From Micromonospora chokoriensis (GTDB lineage Bacteria > Actinomycetota > Actinomycetes > Mycobacteriales > Micromonosporaceae): a stretch of 64,000 bases of DNA. Location: the NCBI RefSeq assembly GCF_900091505.1, contig NZ_LT607409.1, positions 930,001-994,000 of the forward strand, read 5' to 3'. Of the stretch, positions 54,282 to 63,255 are shown piece by piece. How positions within the stretch are numbered: position 1 is the stretch's first letter; each line of letters opens with the position of its first letter. The notes beneath the pieces were generated by a model. That model made no database searches. It was not told the DNA's origin and saw nothing but the letters and a program-made list of their open reading frames with translations. The position numbers were made by a program, and so were the translations under genes.

Positions 54282-55130
54282 CCCGCGAACCCCGAGCGGG
54301 TCGGGTCGGGTGGGACGGACGGGGACCACCAGGGGGCCGTGGGTGCCGGGGACCACCCGGACGCTGGCCCGGTAGTGGGTGGCGAGCAGGTGCTCGGTCA
54401 GCACGTCGGCGGGGGCCCCGGCGGCCACCACCTGACCGCCGGCGAGCATCACCATGCGGTCGGCGTACTCGCCGGCCAGGGAGAGGTCGTGCATCGTGGC
54501 GAGGACGGTCAGGCCGTGCTCACGACGTAGCTGGTCGACGACTTCCAGGACCTCCTGCTGGTGACCGATGTCGAGGGCGCTGGTCGGCTCGTCGAGCAGC
54601 AGCAGCGTCGCGCCCTGGGCGAGCGCCCGGGCGAGGAACACGCGCTGCCGTTCGCCGCCGGAGAGGGTGGCCAGCTCGCGGTGGTGGAAGCCGGTGAGGT
54701 CCAGCCGCCCGAGCACCTCGTGGACGGCGTCCAGGTCGGCGGTCGACTCCCGCCCCAGCGTCGGGATGTACGGGGTCCGACCGAGCAGCACGTAGTCCAG
54801 CACCGACATGCCGGCCGGCACCACCGGGGACTGTGCCACGGTGGCCACCACCCGGGCGCGGTCCCGGCGGCGCAGCGCCGTGCTCGGCGTACCGAAGAGG
54901 GTGATCGCCCCCGGCGCGGGCAGCAGGCCGCCGACGGCGCGCAACAGGGTCGACTTGCCGGCGCCGTTGGGGCCGATCACGGTGACCCACTCGCCGGCGG
55001 CGACGGTGAGGTCGACGCCGGTCAGGATCGGCGTGCCGCCGAGGCCGACGTGCAGGCCACGAACCTCGACGGCCGGCACGTCGTCGGAAACACCGGCAAC
55101 AGACGGGCCGGCAGCGGAATCGCGGCTCAC
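54231..55130 (-). CDS. btuD: Vitamin B12 ABC transporter ATP-binding protein
   Basis: A 299-residue FecE/BtuD-type ATPase. Walker A is GPNGAGKS, the signature LSGGERQR, Walker B LLLLDEPTSALD, and the H-loop lies in LATMHDLSLAGEYADR. The GTG start overlaps the permease stop. A cobalamin riboswitch upstream of the operon indicates B12 as substrate. The last ~25 residues overlap the convergent VOC gene. Confidence 0.88.
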   Translation of the reverse strand: MSRDSAAGPSVAGVSDDVPAVEVRGLHVGLGGTPILTGVDLTVAAGEWVTVIGPNGAGKSTLLRAVGGLLPAPGAITLFGTPSTALRRRDRARVVATVAQSPVVPAGMSVLDYVLLGRTPYIPTLGRESTADLDAVHEVLGRLDLTGFHHRELATLSGGERQRVFLARALAQGATLLLLDEPTSALDIGHQQEVLEVVDQLRREHGLTVLATMHDLSLAGEYADRMVMLAGGQVVAAGAPADVLTEHLLATHYRASVRVVPGTHGPLVVPVRPTRPDPLGVRGSGAQVDDGEEGALGVA

Positions 55131-56224
55131 GTGAGCACCCGCCGGGCGGTGCGCAGCACGATTACGAAGAACGGGCCGCCCAGCAGGGCGGTCACCACCC
55201 CGATCGGCACCTCGGCCGGGGCGGCGGCGGTGCGGGCCACCACGTCGGTCAGGGCCAGGAACGCACCGCCGAACAGCAGTGACAACGGCAGGATCACCCG
55301 GTAGCTCGACCCGGCGAGCAGCCGCACGGTGTGCGGCACGATGATGCCGACGAAGCCGATCAGGCCGGTGGCGGAGACCGCCGCCGCGGTGCCCAGGGAC
55401 GCGGCGGCGATCAACAGGTAGCGGGTGCGCTGCGGGTGCAGGCCCAGACTTTTCGCCTCGTCGTCGCCCACCGCGAGGACGTCCAGCTCGCGGCGGTGCA
55501 GCAGCACCACAACCGTGGTCAGCGCGGCGTACGGCAGCACCAGCAGCACGTCGTGCCAACCGGCGGTGGCGAGCCGACCCAGCAGCCAGGAGTAGACCGG
55601 CTGGATGCTGTCGGCGTGCTTCTGCAGCAGGTACGTCTGCCCGGCGGAGAGGAACGCGGAGACCGCCACCCCGGCCAGGATCAGCATCGCCGGAGAGTGG
55701 CTGCGCCCACCGGCCGCGCCGAGCACGTAGGTCATCGTCACGGCGAGCAGCGACCCGGCGAACGCGGCCAACGGGATGGTCATCGGCAGCCCGGAGATCG
55801 CGCCCTCCCGGCCGGCGCCGCCCAGGGCGATGGCCGCGGTGACCGCGAGGCCGGCGCCGGCGGCCACCCCCAGGAGGTACGGGTCGGCGAGCGGGTTGCG
55901 GAAGACGCCCTGGTAGCAGCCTCCGGCGAGGGCGAGCAGACCCCCGACGAGCAGGGCCAGCACCACCCGGGGCAGCCGCAACTCGGTGACGATCGCGATC
56001 TCCCGCTCGGACAGGCCACTGTCGAGGTGCACACCCGGGATCAGGTTGAGCAGCTCGGCGGCGACGCTGCCGGCGGGCAGGCTGACCGGGCCGAGCGACA
56101 CCCCGGCGACGAGCGCGACGAGCACCGCGAACACCCCGGCGACCAGCCAACGGGTGCGCAGCCCGGCGGGCCGGGCCACCGGTGGTGACCCGGCGGACCG
56201 GGCCACCGACAGCGGTTTGGTCAC
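55127..56224 (-). CDS. btuC: Vitamin B12 ABC transporter permease (FecCD family)
   Basis: A 365-residue permease with about ten helices. Conserved blocks are ELRLPRVVLALLVGGLLALA, GGCYQGVFRNPLADPYLLGV and GLIGFVGIIVPHTVRLLAG, standard for FecCD/BtuC. The start (GTG 56224) is 13 bases after the binding-protein stop. It is one of three genes under the riboswitch. Confidence 0.9.
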   Translation of the reverse strand: MTKPLSVARSAGSPPVARPAGLRTRWLVAGVFAVLVALVAGVSLGPVSLPAGSVAAELLNLIPGVHLDSGLSEREIAIVTELRLPRVVLALLVGGLLALAGGCYQGVFRNPLADPYLLGVAAGAGLAVTAAIALGGAGREGAISGLPMTIPLAAFAGSLLAVTMTYVLGAAGGRSHSPAMLILAGVAVSAFLSAGQTYLLQKHADSIQPVYSWLLGRLATAGWHDVLLVLPYAALTTVVVLLHRRELDVLAVGDDEAKSLGLHPQRTRYLLIAAASLGTAAAVSATGLIGFVGIIVPHTVRLLAGSSYRVILPLSLLFGGAFLALTDVVARTAAAPAEVPIGVVTALLGGPFFVIVLRTARRVLT

Positions 56225-56237
56225 TGACGGGTCGCTG

Positions 56238-57167
56238 TCACGCGGGCACCTTGGCGACCGCGTCGATGATGACCCGGAGGAGGTCGACGACGCGCGGGCC
56301 CCAGCGGGAGGCGATGTCGTCGTCGAGTGCGATCACCTGGTTGTTCTTGACCGCGGTGAGCCCGGCCCAGCCGCTGCGGGCCTTGACCGAGTCGGCGTTC
56401 TGCTGGCAGCACTTGGAGTCGGCCAGGAAGACGAAGTCCGGGTTGGCCTTGACGACGAACTCCTGGGACAGCTGCGGGTAGCCGCCGTTCTTGCCGTCCG
56501 CGTCGGCCGGGTCGGCGATGTTGGTCAGCCCGACCTGGCTGTAGAGCGAGCCGATGAAGGTCTTGCTGGTGGCGCTGTACAGCTCCGGGCCCAGCTCGTG
56601 GAAGTAGGTGAGCTTCGCGGAGCGCTGCGGCAGGTCCTTGACCAGCTTGGCGATGTCGTCCTTCATCCGGGTGGCGACGTCGCTGGCCTGGTCGGCGTGC
56701 CCGGTGAGCGTGCCCAGCTCGGTGATCTGTCGGTACGAGTCGTCGAGTGTGGTCGCCGCCGGGATGAGGTAGACCGGGATCTTCAGCGAGGTGAGCTGGT
56801 CGACGATCTTGTTGGTGTCGTTGGAGAGCACCACCAGGTCGGGACTCTTGCCCGCGATGGCCTCGGCGTTGGGCTGGAAGCCGGAGAGGTCGGTCTTGGG
56901 CGCGTCGGCCGGGTGGTTGGACTGGTCGTCGACGGCCGCCACCTGCTGACCGGCCCCGATGGCGAAGAGCATCTCGGTGGCGGTGGGCGACAGCGAGACG
57001 ATCTTCTCGGGACGCTTGTCGAGGGTGAGCTTGCCGACCGTGACCGGGTAGGCGGCGGCTGCGGTGCCGGCGCTCGGCTTGTCGTCGGCCTTCTCGGCGC
57101 AGGCGCCGAGGGCGAGCGCGGCGACCGCGAGGGTCGCGGCGAAGAGCCGAGGGGTACGTCTGTTCAT
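56238..57167 (-). CDS. btuF: Vitamin B12 ABC transporter substrate-binding lipoprotein
   Basis: A 309-residue lipoprotein: signal peptide, lipobox LGAC and a disordered linker, then a BtuF/FepB-type periplasmic-binding domain (PEKIVSLSPTATEMLFAIGA, KSPDLVVLSNDTNKIVDQLT, then GPRVVDLL at the end). An unusual KCCQQ segment occurs near residue 255. The ATG at 57167 has GGAGG 5 bases upstream, within a hairpin that could block it. The upstream riboswitch assigns the substrate. Confidence 0.9.
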   Translation of the reverse strand: MNRRTPRLFAATLAVAALALGACAEKADDKPSAGTAAAAYPVTVGKLTLDKRPEKIVSLSPTATEMLFAIGAGQQVAAVDDQSNHPADAPKTDLSGFQPNAEAIAGKSPDLVVLSNDTNKIVDQLTSLKIPVYLIPAATTLDDSYRQITELGTLTGHADQASDVATRMKDDIAKLVKDLPQRSAKLTYFHELGPELYSATSKTFIGSLYSQVGLTNIADPADADGKNGGYPQLSQEFVVKANPDFVFLADSKCCQQNADSVKARSGWAGLTAVKNNQVIALDDDIASRWGPRVVDLLRVIIDAVAKVPA

Positions 57168-57175
57168 GGGGGCCT

Positions 57176-57211
57176 CCTGTCGGTCGAGGAGTGTGGTGCT
57201 TCGCCGACAGG
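57176..57211 (-). promoter_or_regulatory. Expression platform hairpin masking the btuF ribosome site
   Basis: Positions 57176-57183 and 57204-57211 form a perfect 8-bp stem (CCTGTCGG/CCGACAGG) that covers part of the AGGAGG ribosome site (57173-57178). A competing 5-bp stem (57174-57178 with 57187-57191) would also mask it. Both sit directly after the riboswitch. Confidence 0.65.
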
Positions 57212-57239
57212 GACTTTCGTACGCCCGCCCACGAGGCGC

Positions 57240-57390
57240 CCTTCCTCGAGAGCGCGTATCGCGACCGATCCGTAGGCGACCTGGCTCATCCCCACCGGGG
57301 TGGGGCATCACAGTTGCGGGACAGCGCCGGGTTTCGCACCGGCTTCGCTGCGGACTGGTCGGTAAGACGGTAGCGCACCGCCACGACGTG
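57240..57390 (-). ncRNA. Cobalamin riboswitch upstream of btuFCD
   Basis: On the minus strand the conserved core is readable: AAGCCGGTGCGAAACCCGGC, then GTCCCGCAACTGTGA (B12-box region), a GC stem around CCCCACCCCGGTGGGG, and GAGCCAGG with CGCC following. These are the defining elements of the cobalamin (AdoCbl-type) aptamer. The borders are approximate. Confidence 0.85.
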
Positions 57391-57482
57391 CCGGATCGAT
57401 CAAGGGTCGATCAGCGTCGGACGATCACCGAAGCCATGACGCACGAGGGATATGTCCCGGATAGGGAGGCTCGGGAGCGGGT

Positions 57483-57516
57483 GGTGGGGCCCCGCCGGGC
57501 GGAGCGGGGCCCCACC
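57483..57516 (-). terminator. Terminator of the M14 peptidase gene
   Basis: Positions 57483-57494 pair with 57505-57516 (12 bp, GC-only core, 10-base loop), 3 bases past the peptidase stop on the minus strand. Confidence 0.85.
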
Positions 57517-57519
57517 CGA

Positions 57520-59397
57520 TCAGGAGGACGTGATGGTGACGTTGTCCACAGCCGCCTCTACCAGACTGGCGCCGGAGGCGTCCGCCGCCTCGACGAGGAT
57601 GCGCACCGACTGACCGGCGTACGGGCTGAGGTTGAGGCTGGCCACCGCCCAGCTCCCGTTGCGGTTGGTGGCCGCGCCGGTCTGGGTGAGCAGCGCGGTG
57701 GTTCCGCCGTTGTGCACCACGCTCACCCGCAGGTAGTCCGCCGACGAGGCGTTCGAGCCGTGCGCCAGGTACCAGGCCAGCGAGAGCGTCAGCGTGCCGG
57801 ACGACGGCAGGGTCACCGCCGGGGACCGGGCGCTGGTCACCCCGCCGTCGACGTCGTAGTCACCGGCCGCCGATCCGGCGAGCCGACCGGTGACCAGGTC
57901 GTTGGAGCCGGCGTACGGGGTCAGCTGCTTGGCGCCGGAGGACGTGGTCGCCTGGGCGGCACCCCGTTCGAACGCGCCCGCCGTGGCGGTGTCGGTGCCC
58001 GACGGGTTGATGGTCCAGCCGGTGGCCGTCTCGAACGTGTCCGACCAGACCGTGGTGCCGCCACCGCCGCCGCAGTACTGCGCCTGCTTGCCGATCGCCC
58101 GGTACGGGCAGTCGGCGTACTCGCTGAGCATCAGCACCGCCTCCCGGTTGCGCGAGGTCTGCGCGGGGATCACCTCGTCGGGCGGGTAGAAGCCGCCGCC
58201 GCCGGACGAGCCGGGATACATCTCGAAGGTGTACGCCCAGATGTTGTGGGTGGCCCACATCCAGTCGATGCTGTCCCCGTCGGTGATGTAGAGGTCGCTG
58301 GACTGCTGCGGTGTGTAGTTGTTGGTGGCCGCCATCTGCTGCCCGATGGTGGCGAAGGTGTTGTACTGGTCCGCGCTCATGCCGGCCGCGGTGTTCGCCG
58401 TGGTGTAGCCGTACGGCCAGAGCACCAGCTGCGAGTAGGTGTGGAAGTCGATGTTCGCCTTGATCTGCTGCACACCACCGACCACCCGACCGTTGACGAA
58501 GTTGCGCAGCGCCTGCGTCTCCGGGGCGGAGAACGCCGACGGGCCCCGGTAGGTCTCCGACGAGGTGCTGCCGGACGAGCCGCCGCAGCAACCCCAGTTG
58601 TAGGACCAGTTGCGGTTGAGGTCGGTGCCCACGTTGGACGATCCGCTGTTGGGCTGTCGGTTCTTGCGCCAGGACCGGTACGACCCGGTGGCGATGTCGT
58701 ACTCGCTGCCGTCCGGGTTGACCGTCGGCACGATCCAGATCTCCCGGCCGTTGACGATGTTGGTGATCCGGGAGTCACTGCCGTAGCTGTCGGTGAAGAG
58801 GTTGAGCAGGTAGATCGCCATCTCGACGGTCAGATGCTCGCGGGCGTGCTGCTGGGCGTTGAACAGGATCTCCGGCTCGCTCTCGTCGGTGCCGACGTTG
58901 TCGGAGATCTTCACGGCCATCAGGTCGCGGCCCTCGTACGACGAACCGATGCTGATCTTGCGGGCGATCGCCGGATGGTCGGCGACGACCTGGTTCACGA
59001 CGGCGGTCAGTTCCGCGTAGTCGTGGTAGTTGGAGTCGGCGGGTGGGAAGGCCAGCGCGCCGATCTCGCCGGCGCCGCGCTCGGCGTTGGGCGGTGGGGC
59101 GAGCGGTTCCAGCCGGAAGCCGAGCTTGCCGATCGCGGCGGCCTCGGCGGCGGTGGCCGAGATGTGCAGCACGCCGTGCTCGGAGTAGTCGATGGCGGCA
59201 CCGGTGCGGGCCACCGCGTTGCGGTCGGCGAGGGTCCGGGGCCCGAGCACCCGGTAGCTGGCGGACGCCGACTCGGCGGTCCGGTCCGGCGCCGGTCGGG
59301 CGGCGACCGGACCGGCGGCGACGGTGACGATTCCCAGCCCGGTGACGACGGCGAGCACCAGGACGCGGCGGAGAGGGATGGGCGTGCGGAGGGCCAT
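57520..59397 (-). CDS. Secreted zinc carboxypeptidase (peptidase M14)
   Basis: A 625-residue secreted protein with a signal peptide (cleavage near AAGPVAARP) and a propeptide (residues ~40-115). The M14 catalytic domain has HAREH (zinc H and E), [13 protein letters not shown] (third zinc histidine) and YTFEMYPG (catalytic glutamate). An extra Gly-rich insertion with two cysteines ([14 protein letters not shown]) follows the DLNRNW motif. The C-terminal ~165 residues are a beta-sandwich domain that may bind carbohydrate or act in processing. It is divergent from the C39-like gene. Confidence 0.9.
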   Translation of the reverse strand: MALRTPIPLRRVLVLAVVTGLGIVTVAAGPVAARPAPDRTAESASASYRVLGPRTLADRNAVARTGAAIDYSEHGVLHISATAAEAAAIGKLGFRLEPLAPPPNAERGAGEIGALAFPPADSNYHDYAELTAVVNQVVADHPAIARKISIGSSYEGRDLMAVKISDNVGTDESEPEILFNAQQHAREHLTVEMAIYLLNLFTDSYGSDSRITNIVNGREIWIVPTVNPDGSEYDIATGSYRSWRKNRQPNSGSSNVGTDLNRNWSYNWGCCGGSSGSTSSETYRGPSAFSAPETQALRNFVNGRVVGGVQQIKANIDFHTYSQLVLWPYGYTTANTAAGMSADQYNTFATIGQQMAATNNYTPQQSSDLYITDGDSIDWMWATHNIWAYTFEMYPGSSGGGGFYPPDEVIPAQTSRNREAVLMLSEYADCPYRAIGKQAQYCGGGGGTTVWSDTFETATGWTINPSGTDTATAGAFERGAAQATTSSGAKQLTPYAGSNDLVTGRLAGSAAGDYDVDGGVTSARSPAVTLPSSGTLTLSLAWYLAHGSNASSADYLRVSVVHNGGTTALLTQTGAATNRNGSWAVASLNLSPYAGQSVRILVEAADASGASLVEAAVDNVTITSS

Positions 59398-59609
59398 GGA
59401 CTACCTCCTCGATGGGCGGGAGATCCCCGCTCGGTGAAGGACACTTCACCACCTGTCACATGGTCATATCAATATTGATCGCTGCCTTGAGCATCCCGAG
59501 TCGATCATCCCGGCGGCAATGATTTTCTAGGTGCGAACATCTGGCGAAACTTCTCTCCAAGCGGGAAACTGACCAGCGACGATGCCCCTCTCGACACCGC
59601 GGAGCACCC
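59398..59609. promoter_or_regulatory. Divergent promoter region of two secreted peptidase genes
   Basis: The 212 bases are less GC-rich than surrounding genes (ATGGTCATATCAATATTGATC at 59459-59479, here trimmed to its core, ATATCAATATTGAT). That AT-rich symmetrical patch is a candidate promoter or operator. No specific regulator can be named. Confidence 0.4.
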
Positions 59610-60947
59610 ATGGCCAGATCCCGCCTGCACGCGGCCGCCCTCGCCGGCGTCACCGCGCTCACAGTGCTCGCCACCGTCGCGCCCGCGACGGCGGCCCGCC
59701 CACCCGTCGTCGACCACGACGAGCAGATCACCTTCCAGGACTGGTCCGGGCCCGCCGACTGGCACCGGGGCGACCGGGCCGGCACCCGCGTCGTGCCCGG
59801 CGCCCGAGCCGGCCTCACCCTGGCCCGCCCGACCGGCACGACGGAGTACGCCGACCCGCACACCGGCGTCACAGGCACCTGGGAGTACGGCACCTGGACC
59901 TCACCGGTGACCCGGATCGGGTTCGACGCCACCGAGCTGATCGCCTCGTGGAACGCGGAGACCCCCGCCGGCACCTGGATCCAGGTGGAGATGCAGGGCA
60001 GTTACACCAGCGGCGACCAGACCCCGTGGTACGTCATGGGTCGCTGGGCGTCCGGCGACACCGACATCAAGCGGACCAGCGTCAACCGGCAGGGTGACCC
60101 CTGGTCGACGATCTGGACCGACACCTTCAGCATCGACGACGCCACCGCCGGGGTGCTGCTGCGGTCGTACCAACTGCGGCTGACCCTCTACCGGGCACCC
60201 GGGCAGACCGCCGCGCCGGTGGTCCGGATGCTCGGCGCGATGAGCTCCACGGTGCCGGACCGGTTCACTGTGACCCCGAGCGCCGGGCACATCGCCTGGG
60301 GCGTCGAGCTGCCGGTGCCGCGCTACTCGCAGAACGTGCACTCCGGGCACTACCCCGAGTACGACGGCGGCGGCGAGGCGTGGTGCTCACCGACCTCCAC
60401 CGAGATGGTGGTCGAGTACTGGGGTCGCCGGCCGTCGGCGGCCGACACCTCCTGGGTGGACCCGACCTACCCCGACCCGACGGTCAACCACGCGGCCCGG
60501 ATGACCTTCGACTACGCGTACGACGGCGCGGGCAACTGGCCGTTCAACACCGCGTACGCGGCCAGCTTCCCCGGCCTGGAGGGTCGCGTCACCCGACTGC
60601 ACTCGCTGGACGAACTGGAGCGGTTCATCGCCGCCGGCATCCCGGTCGTGACCAGCCAGTCCTTCCTCGCCAGCGAGCTGGACGGCGCAAACTACGGCAC
60701 CTCCGGGCACCTCTTCGTGGTGGTCGGGTTCACCGCCGAGGGGGACGTGATCGTCAACGACCCCGCCTCGTCCAGCAACGACGTGGTGCGCAACGTCTAC
60801 AAGCGCGCGCAGTTCGAACAGATCTGGCTGCGGACCAAGCGCACCAACGCCAGCGGCGGCGTCTCCGGCGGCTCCGGTGGCATCGCGTACCTGATCAAGC
60901 CAGAGTCCAAGCCCTGGCCCAAGGTGCAAGGCTCCACCAACTGGTAG
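59610..60947 (+). CDS. Secreted C39-like cysteine peptidase
   Basis: A 445-residue exported protein with a signal peptide (cleaved near ATAARP). Residues 40-230 are a beta-rich domain with paired strands, then a papain-like C39-family domain: GGEAWCSPTSTEMVVEYWG (catalytic Cys), TSGHLFVVVGFTAEG (His) and VIVNDPASSSND (Asp/Asn). The catalytic set is complete. Substrate is unknown; the partner gene is also a secreted peptidase. Confidence 0.85.
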   Translation: MARSRLHAAALAGVTALTVLATVAPATAARPPVVDHDEQITFQDWSGPADWHRGDRAGTRVVPGARAGLTLARPTGTTEYADPHTGVTGTWEYGTWTSPVTRIGFDATELIASWNAETPAGTWIQVEMQGSYTSGDQTPWYVMGRWASGDTDIKRTSVNRQGDPWSTIWTDTFSIDDATAGVLLRSYQLRLTLYRAPGQTAAPVVRMLGAMSSTVPDRFTVTPSAGHIAWGVELPVPRYSQNVHSGHYPEYDGGGEAWCSPTSTEMVVEYWGRRPSAADTSWVDPTYPDPTVNHAARMTFDYAYDGAGNWPFNTAYAASFPGLEGRVTRLHSLDELERFIAAGIPVVTSQSFLASELDGANYGTSGHLFVVVGFTAEGDVIVNDPASSSNDVVRNVYKRAQFEQIWLRTKRTNASGGVSGGSGGIAYLIKPESKPWPKVQGSTNW

Positions 60948-60973
60948 AGGCCCACCCCCGCCCCTTGGGCGGG

Positions 60974-61029
60974 TGATCAAGAGGTTTGCGTCACGGATCC
61001 AGTCTCCGGTGACGCAAACCTCTTGATCA
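60974..61029. terminator. Perfect 21-bp hairpin between convergent genes
   Basis: Arms 60974-60994 and 61009-61029 are perfect inverted repeats with a 14-base loop. The arm begins TGATCAAGAGGTTTGCG. It follows the C39-like stop by 26 bases and overlaps the stop codon of the opposite gene (61027). Confidence 0.85.
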
Positions 61030-61311
61030 ACGTGACGGGTCGGTGGGCGGGTCGGCGGGGCGGTTCTGGTCTTCGCCGGCCAGGGCCGAGCGGAGGCGTT
61101 CCTTCTCCGCACGGCGGCGCTCGGTCGCGTCGGCCATCTCGCCGGCCATCTCGTCCCGCCAGCCGCGCAGCAGGAAGAAGGAGAGCGCGGCGGAGAACAC
61201 CAACGCCAACATCAGCTTCACGAACACGTTCATGTCGATCAGCCAGAGACCCGCCAGCACGGCGACGAACAGCCCGATCCGGCCCAGCGTGTACTTGAGC
61301 GCGGCGCTCAC
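61027..61311 (-). CDS. DUF4229-type small membrane protein
   Basis: A 94-residue protein with two membrane helices (YTLGRIGLFVAVLAGLWLI and FVKLMLALVFSAALSFFLLR) followed by a charged tail (RGWRDEMAGEMADATERRRA). This matches the DUF4229 pattern. The GTG at 61311 is chosen because GGAG is 8 bases upstream; another at 61317 is too close to it. The stop codon lies inside a long hairpin. Confidence 0.8.
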   Translation of the reverse strand: MSAALKYTLGRIGLFVAVLAGLWLIDMNVFVKLMLALVFSAALSFFLLRGWRDEMAGEMADATERRRAEKERLRSALAGEDQNRPADPPTDPSR

Positions 61312-61384
61312 CCGCACCACTCCGTTCTCTCCGTCGCCCGCCGATGCCGGCGGAAGGTTCGATCCGCCCGGTGGGCGGTAGCGG

Positions 61385-61822
61385 TCAGCCGGTCCGGCGG
61401 GCCAGCCAGCGGACGCCCGGGAACCAGACCACCGCGTACGCCACTGTGAACGTCGCCGCCGCCAACACCCCGGAGAGCAGCGGCGGCAACCCCGCGCCCA
61501 ACCCGGCGACCAGCAGCCCGGCGAACACGCCCACGGCCGCGGCGACCACCGCCGCCAGCACCCGGGCCGCACCGAAGTCCCAGGCCCGGAAGTCGTCCCA
61601 GAACAGCCACGCCGGCAGGATCACCGCGAGCCAGCCGTTGGTGTGCCCGAAGTCACCGGCGCCGATCGAGGCGAACGCCCAGTCGAACAACACCAACGCC
61701 AACGCGCCGATGACGACCCCCGACAGACACACCCCGAGCAGATCGCCCAGGGTGGCGACCCGCCCCTCGTCGTCCCGGCGGGGAAACCCGCCCTGCTGCT
61801 CGGAACCGCTCTTCTCGGTCAT
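61385..61822 (-). CDS. Four-helix membrane protein of unknown function
   Basis: A 145-residue protein with a hydrophilic N-terminus (residues 1-25) and about four helices, including LLGVCLSGVVIGALALVLFD and GVFAGLLVAGLGAGLPPLL. No family was recognised. It lies between mqnE and the DUF4229-type gene on the same strand, so it may be co-transcribed with either. Confidence 0.75.
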   Translation of the reverse strand: MTEKSGSEQQGGFPRRDDEGRVATLGDLLGVCLSGVVIGALALVLFDWAFASIGAGDFGHTNGWLAVILPAWLFWDDFRAWDFGAARVLAAVVAAAVGVFAGLLVAGLGAGLPPLLSGVLAAATFTVAYAVVWFPGVRWLARRTG

Positions 61823-61846
61823 CGACTGCGAGGGTACGTGGTTGAC

Positions 61847-63016
61847 TCAGGCCCAGACCTGCTGCGGCTCGGCGCGCCGCTGCGCCAGCGACGGGGCCCG
61901 GTCGTACTCCCGGACCACGTTGTAGCGGGTGTCGCGCTCGACCGGCTGGAAGCCGGCGTCCCAGATCAGGTGCAGCAGGTCCTCGCGGTGCATGGTGTTC
62001 GGGGTGCCGTACGAGTCGGCGTCGTGCGTGATCTTGTATTCGACGACCGAGCCGTCCAGGTCGTCCACGCCGAAGTTCAGCGAGAGCTGGGCCACCGACA
62101 GCCCGTGCATCACCCAGAAGTTCTTCAGGTGCGGCACGTTGTCGAACAGCAACCGGGAGACGGCGAACGTCTTCAGCGACTCGGCCGGCGACGCCATCGT
62201 GGTGCGCGCCTGGATCCGGTTACGGATCTTGCCGTCCGCCGAGTCGACGAAGTCGTGCTGGTAGCGCAGCGGGATGAAGACCGCGAAACCACCGGTCTCG
62301 TCCTGGAGCTCACGCAGCCGCAGCACGTGGTCGACCCGGTGCCGGGGCTCCTCGATGTGGCCGTACAGCATCGTCGCCGGGGTCTTCATGCCCTTGCGGT
62401 GCGCCAGGGCGTGGATGCGTGACCAGTCCTCCCAGTGGCAGGCGTGGTCGACGATGTGCTGGCGGACCTCCCAGTCGAAGATCTCCGCGCCACCACCGGT
62501 CAGCGACTCCAGGCCGGCGTCCATCAGCTCGTCGAGGATCTCGTCGGCGCTCAGACCGCTGATCTTCTCGAACCACTGCACCTCGGTCGCCGTGAAGCAC
62601 TTGAGCTTGACGTTCGGCAGCGCCGCCTTCAGCTCACGCAGCACCTTCGGGTAGTAGCGCCAGGGCAGCGTCGGGTGCAGACCGTTGACGATGTGCAACT
62701 CGGTGAGCTGCTCGTCCTCCATCTCCTTGGCCTTGCGGACCGCCTCGTCGATGCGCATCGTGTACGCGTCCTTCTCGCCCGGCTTGCGCTGGAACGAGCA
62801 GTACGCACAGGACGCCGAGCAGACGTTGGTCAGGTTGAGGTGCCGGTTGACGTTGAACATCACCCGCTCACCGTTCAGCTCGGTGCGCTTGTGGTGCGCG
62901 AGCCGCCCCAACCAGGTCAGGTCGTCGCTCTCGTAGAGGGCGACCCCGTCCTCGCGGGTCAGCCGCTCACCGGCGTACACCTTCGCTTCGAGCTCACGCT
63001 TGAGTCCGGCGTCCAT
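61847..63016 (-). CDS. mqnE: Aminofutalosine synthase
   Basis: A 389-residue radical SAM enzyme that joins 3-enolpyruvyl-benzoate to SAM-derived adenosyl in the futalosine pathway. The cluster motif is CSASCAYCSFQRKPGEKDAY. TELHIVNGLHPTLPWRYYPK and FKIxIPLRYQ-like GGFAVFIPLRYQHDF mark MqnE. The ATG at 63016 has AAGGGA 7 bases upstream. It is related to mqnC at 32657-33847. Confidence 0.94.
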   Translation of the reverse strand: MDAGLKRELEAKVYAGERLTREDGVALYESDDLTWLGRLAHHKRTELNGERVMFNVNRHLNLTNVCSASCAYCSFQRKPGEKDAYTMRIDEAVRKAKEMEDEQLTELHIVNGLHPTLPWRYYPKVLRELKAALPNVKLKCFTATEVQWFEKISGLSADEILDELMDAGLESLTGGGAEIFDWEVRQHIVDHACHWEDWSRIHALAHRKGMKTPATMLYGHIEEPRHRVDHVLRLRELQDETGGFAVFIPLRYQHDFVDSADGKIRNRIQARTTMASPAESLKTFAVSRLLFDNVPHLKNFWVMHGLSVAQLSLNFGVDDLDGSVVEYKITHDADSYGTPNTMHREDLLHLIWDAGFQPVERDTRYNVVREYDRAPSLAQRRAEPQQVWA

Positions 63017-63255
63017 GGCACGTCCCTTCCACCTGCGGTCCCGGTCGAGCGTACGTCGGGACGCCGACAGCCCCGGCGGCACGGTCGCCGGCAGCGACCC
63101 ACTTCACCGAACTCTCAGCCTCCCGTAACCCGCCCACGCATCGACAAGGTTGGCGAGGTGCGGTAGTAACAAGGTGGGGCGGAACACACACACTGGTACC
63201 GTCCCGGCGGCCGCGCCCACCGTGCGCGGCGAGGAGCAGCGGGACGAGGAGCGGC
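63017..63255. promoter_or_regulatory. Divergent promoter region of mqnE and the coiled-coil gene
   Basis: A 239-base gap. The plus-strand gene has a strong GAGGAG ribosome site before 63256. No known regulatory RNA was recognised. Confidence 0.35.

Noticed and set aside
57064..59478. Long plus-strand reading frame opposite btuF start, the riboswitch and the M14 gene
   Set aside because: It crosses a riboswitch, a terminator and a well-supported gene on the other strand.
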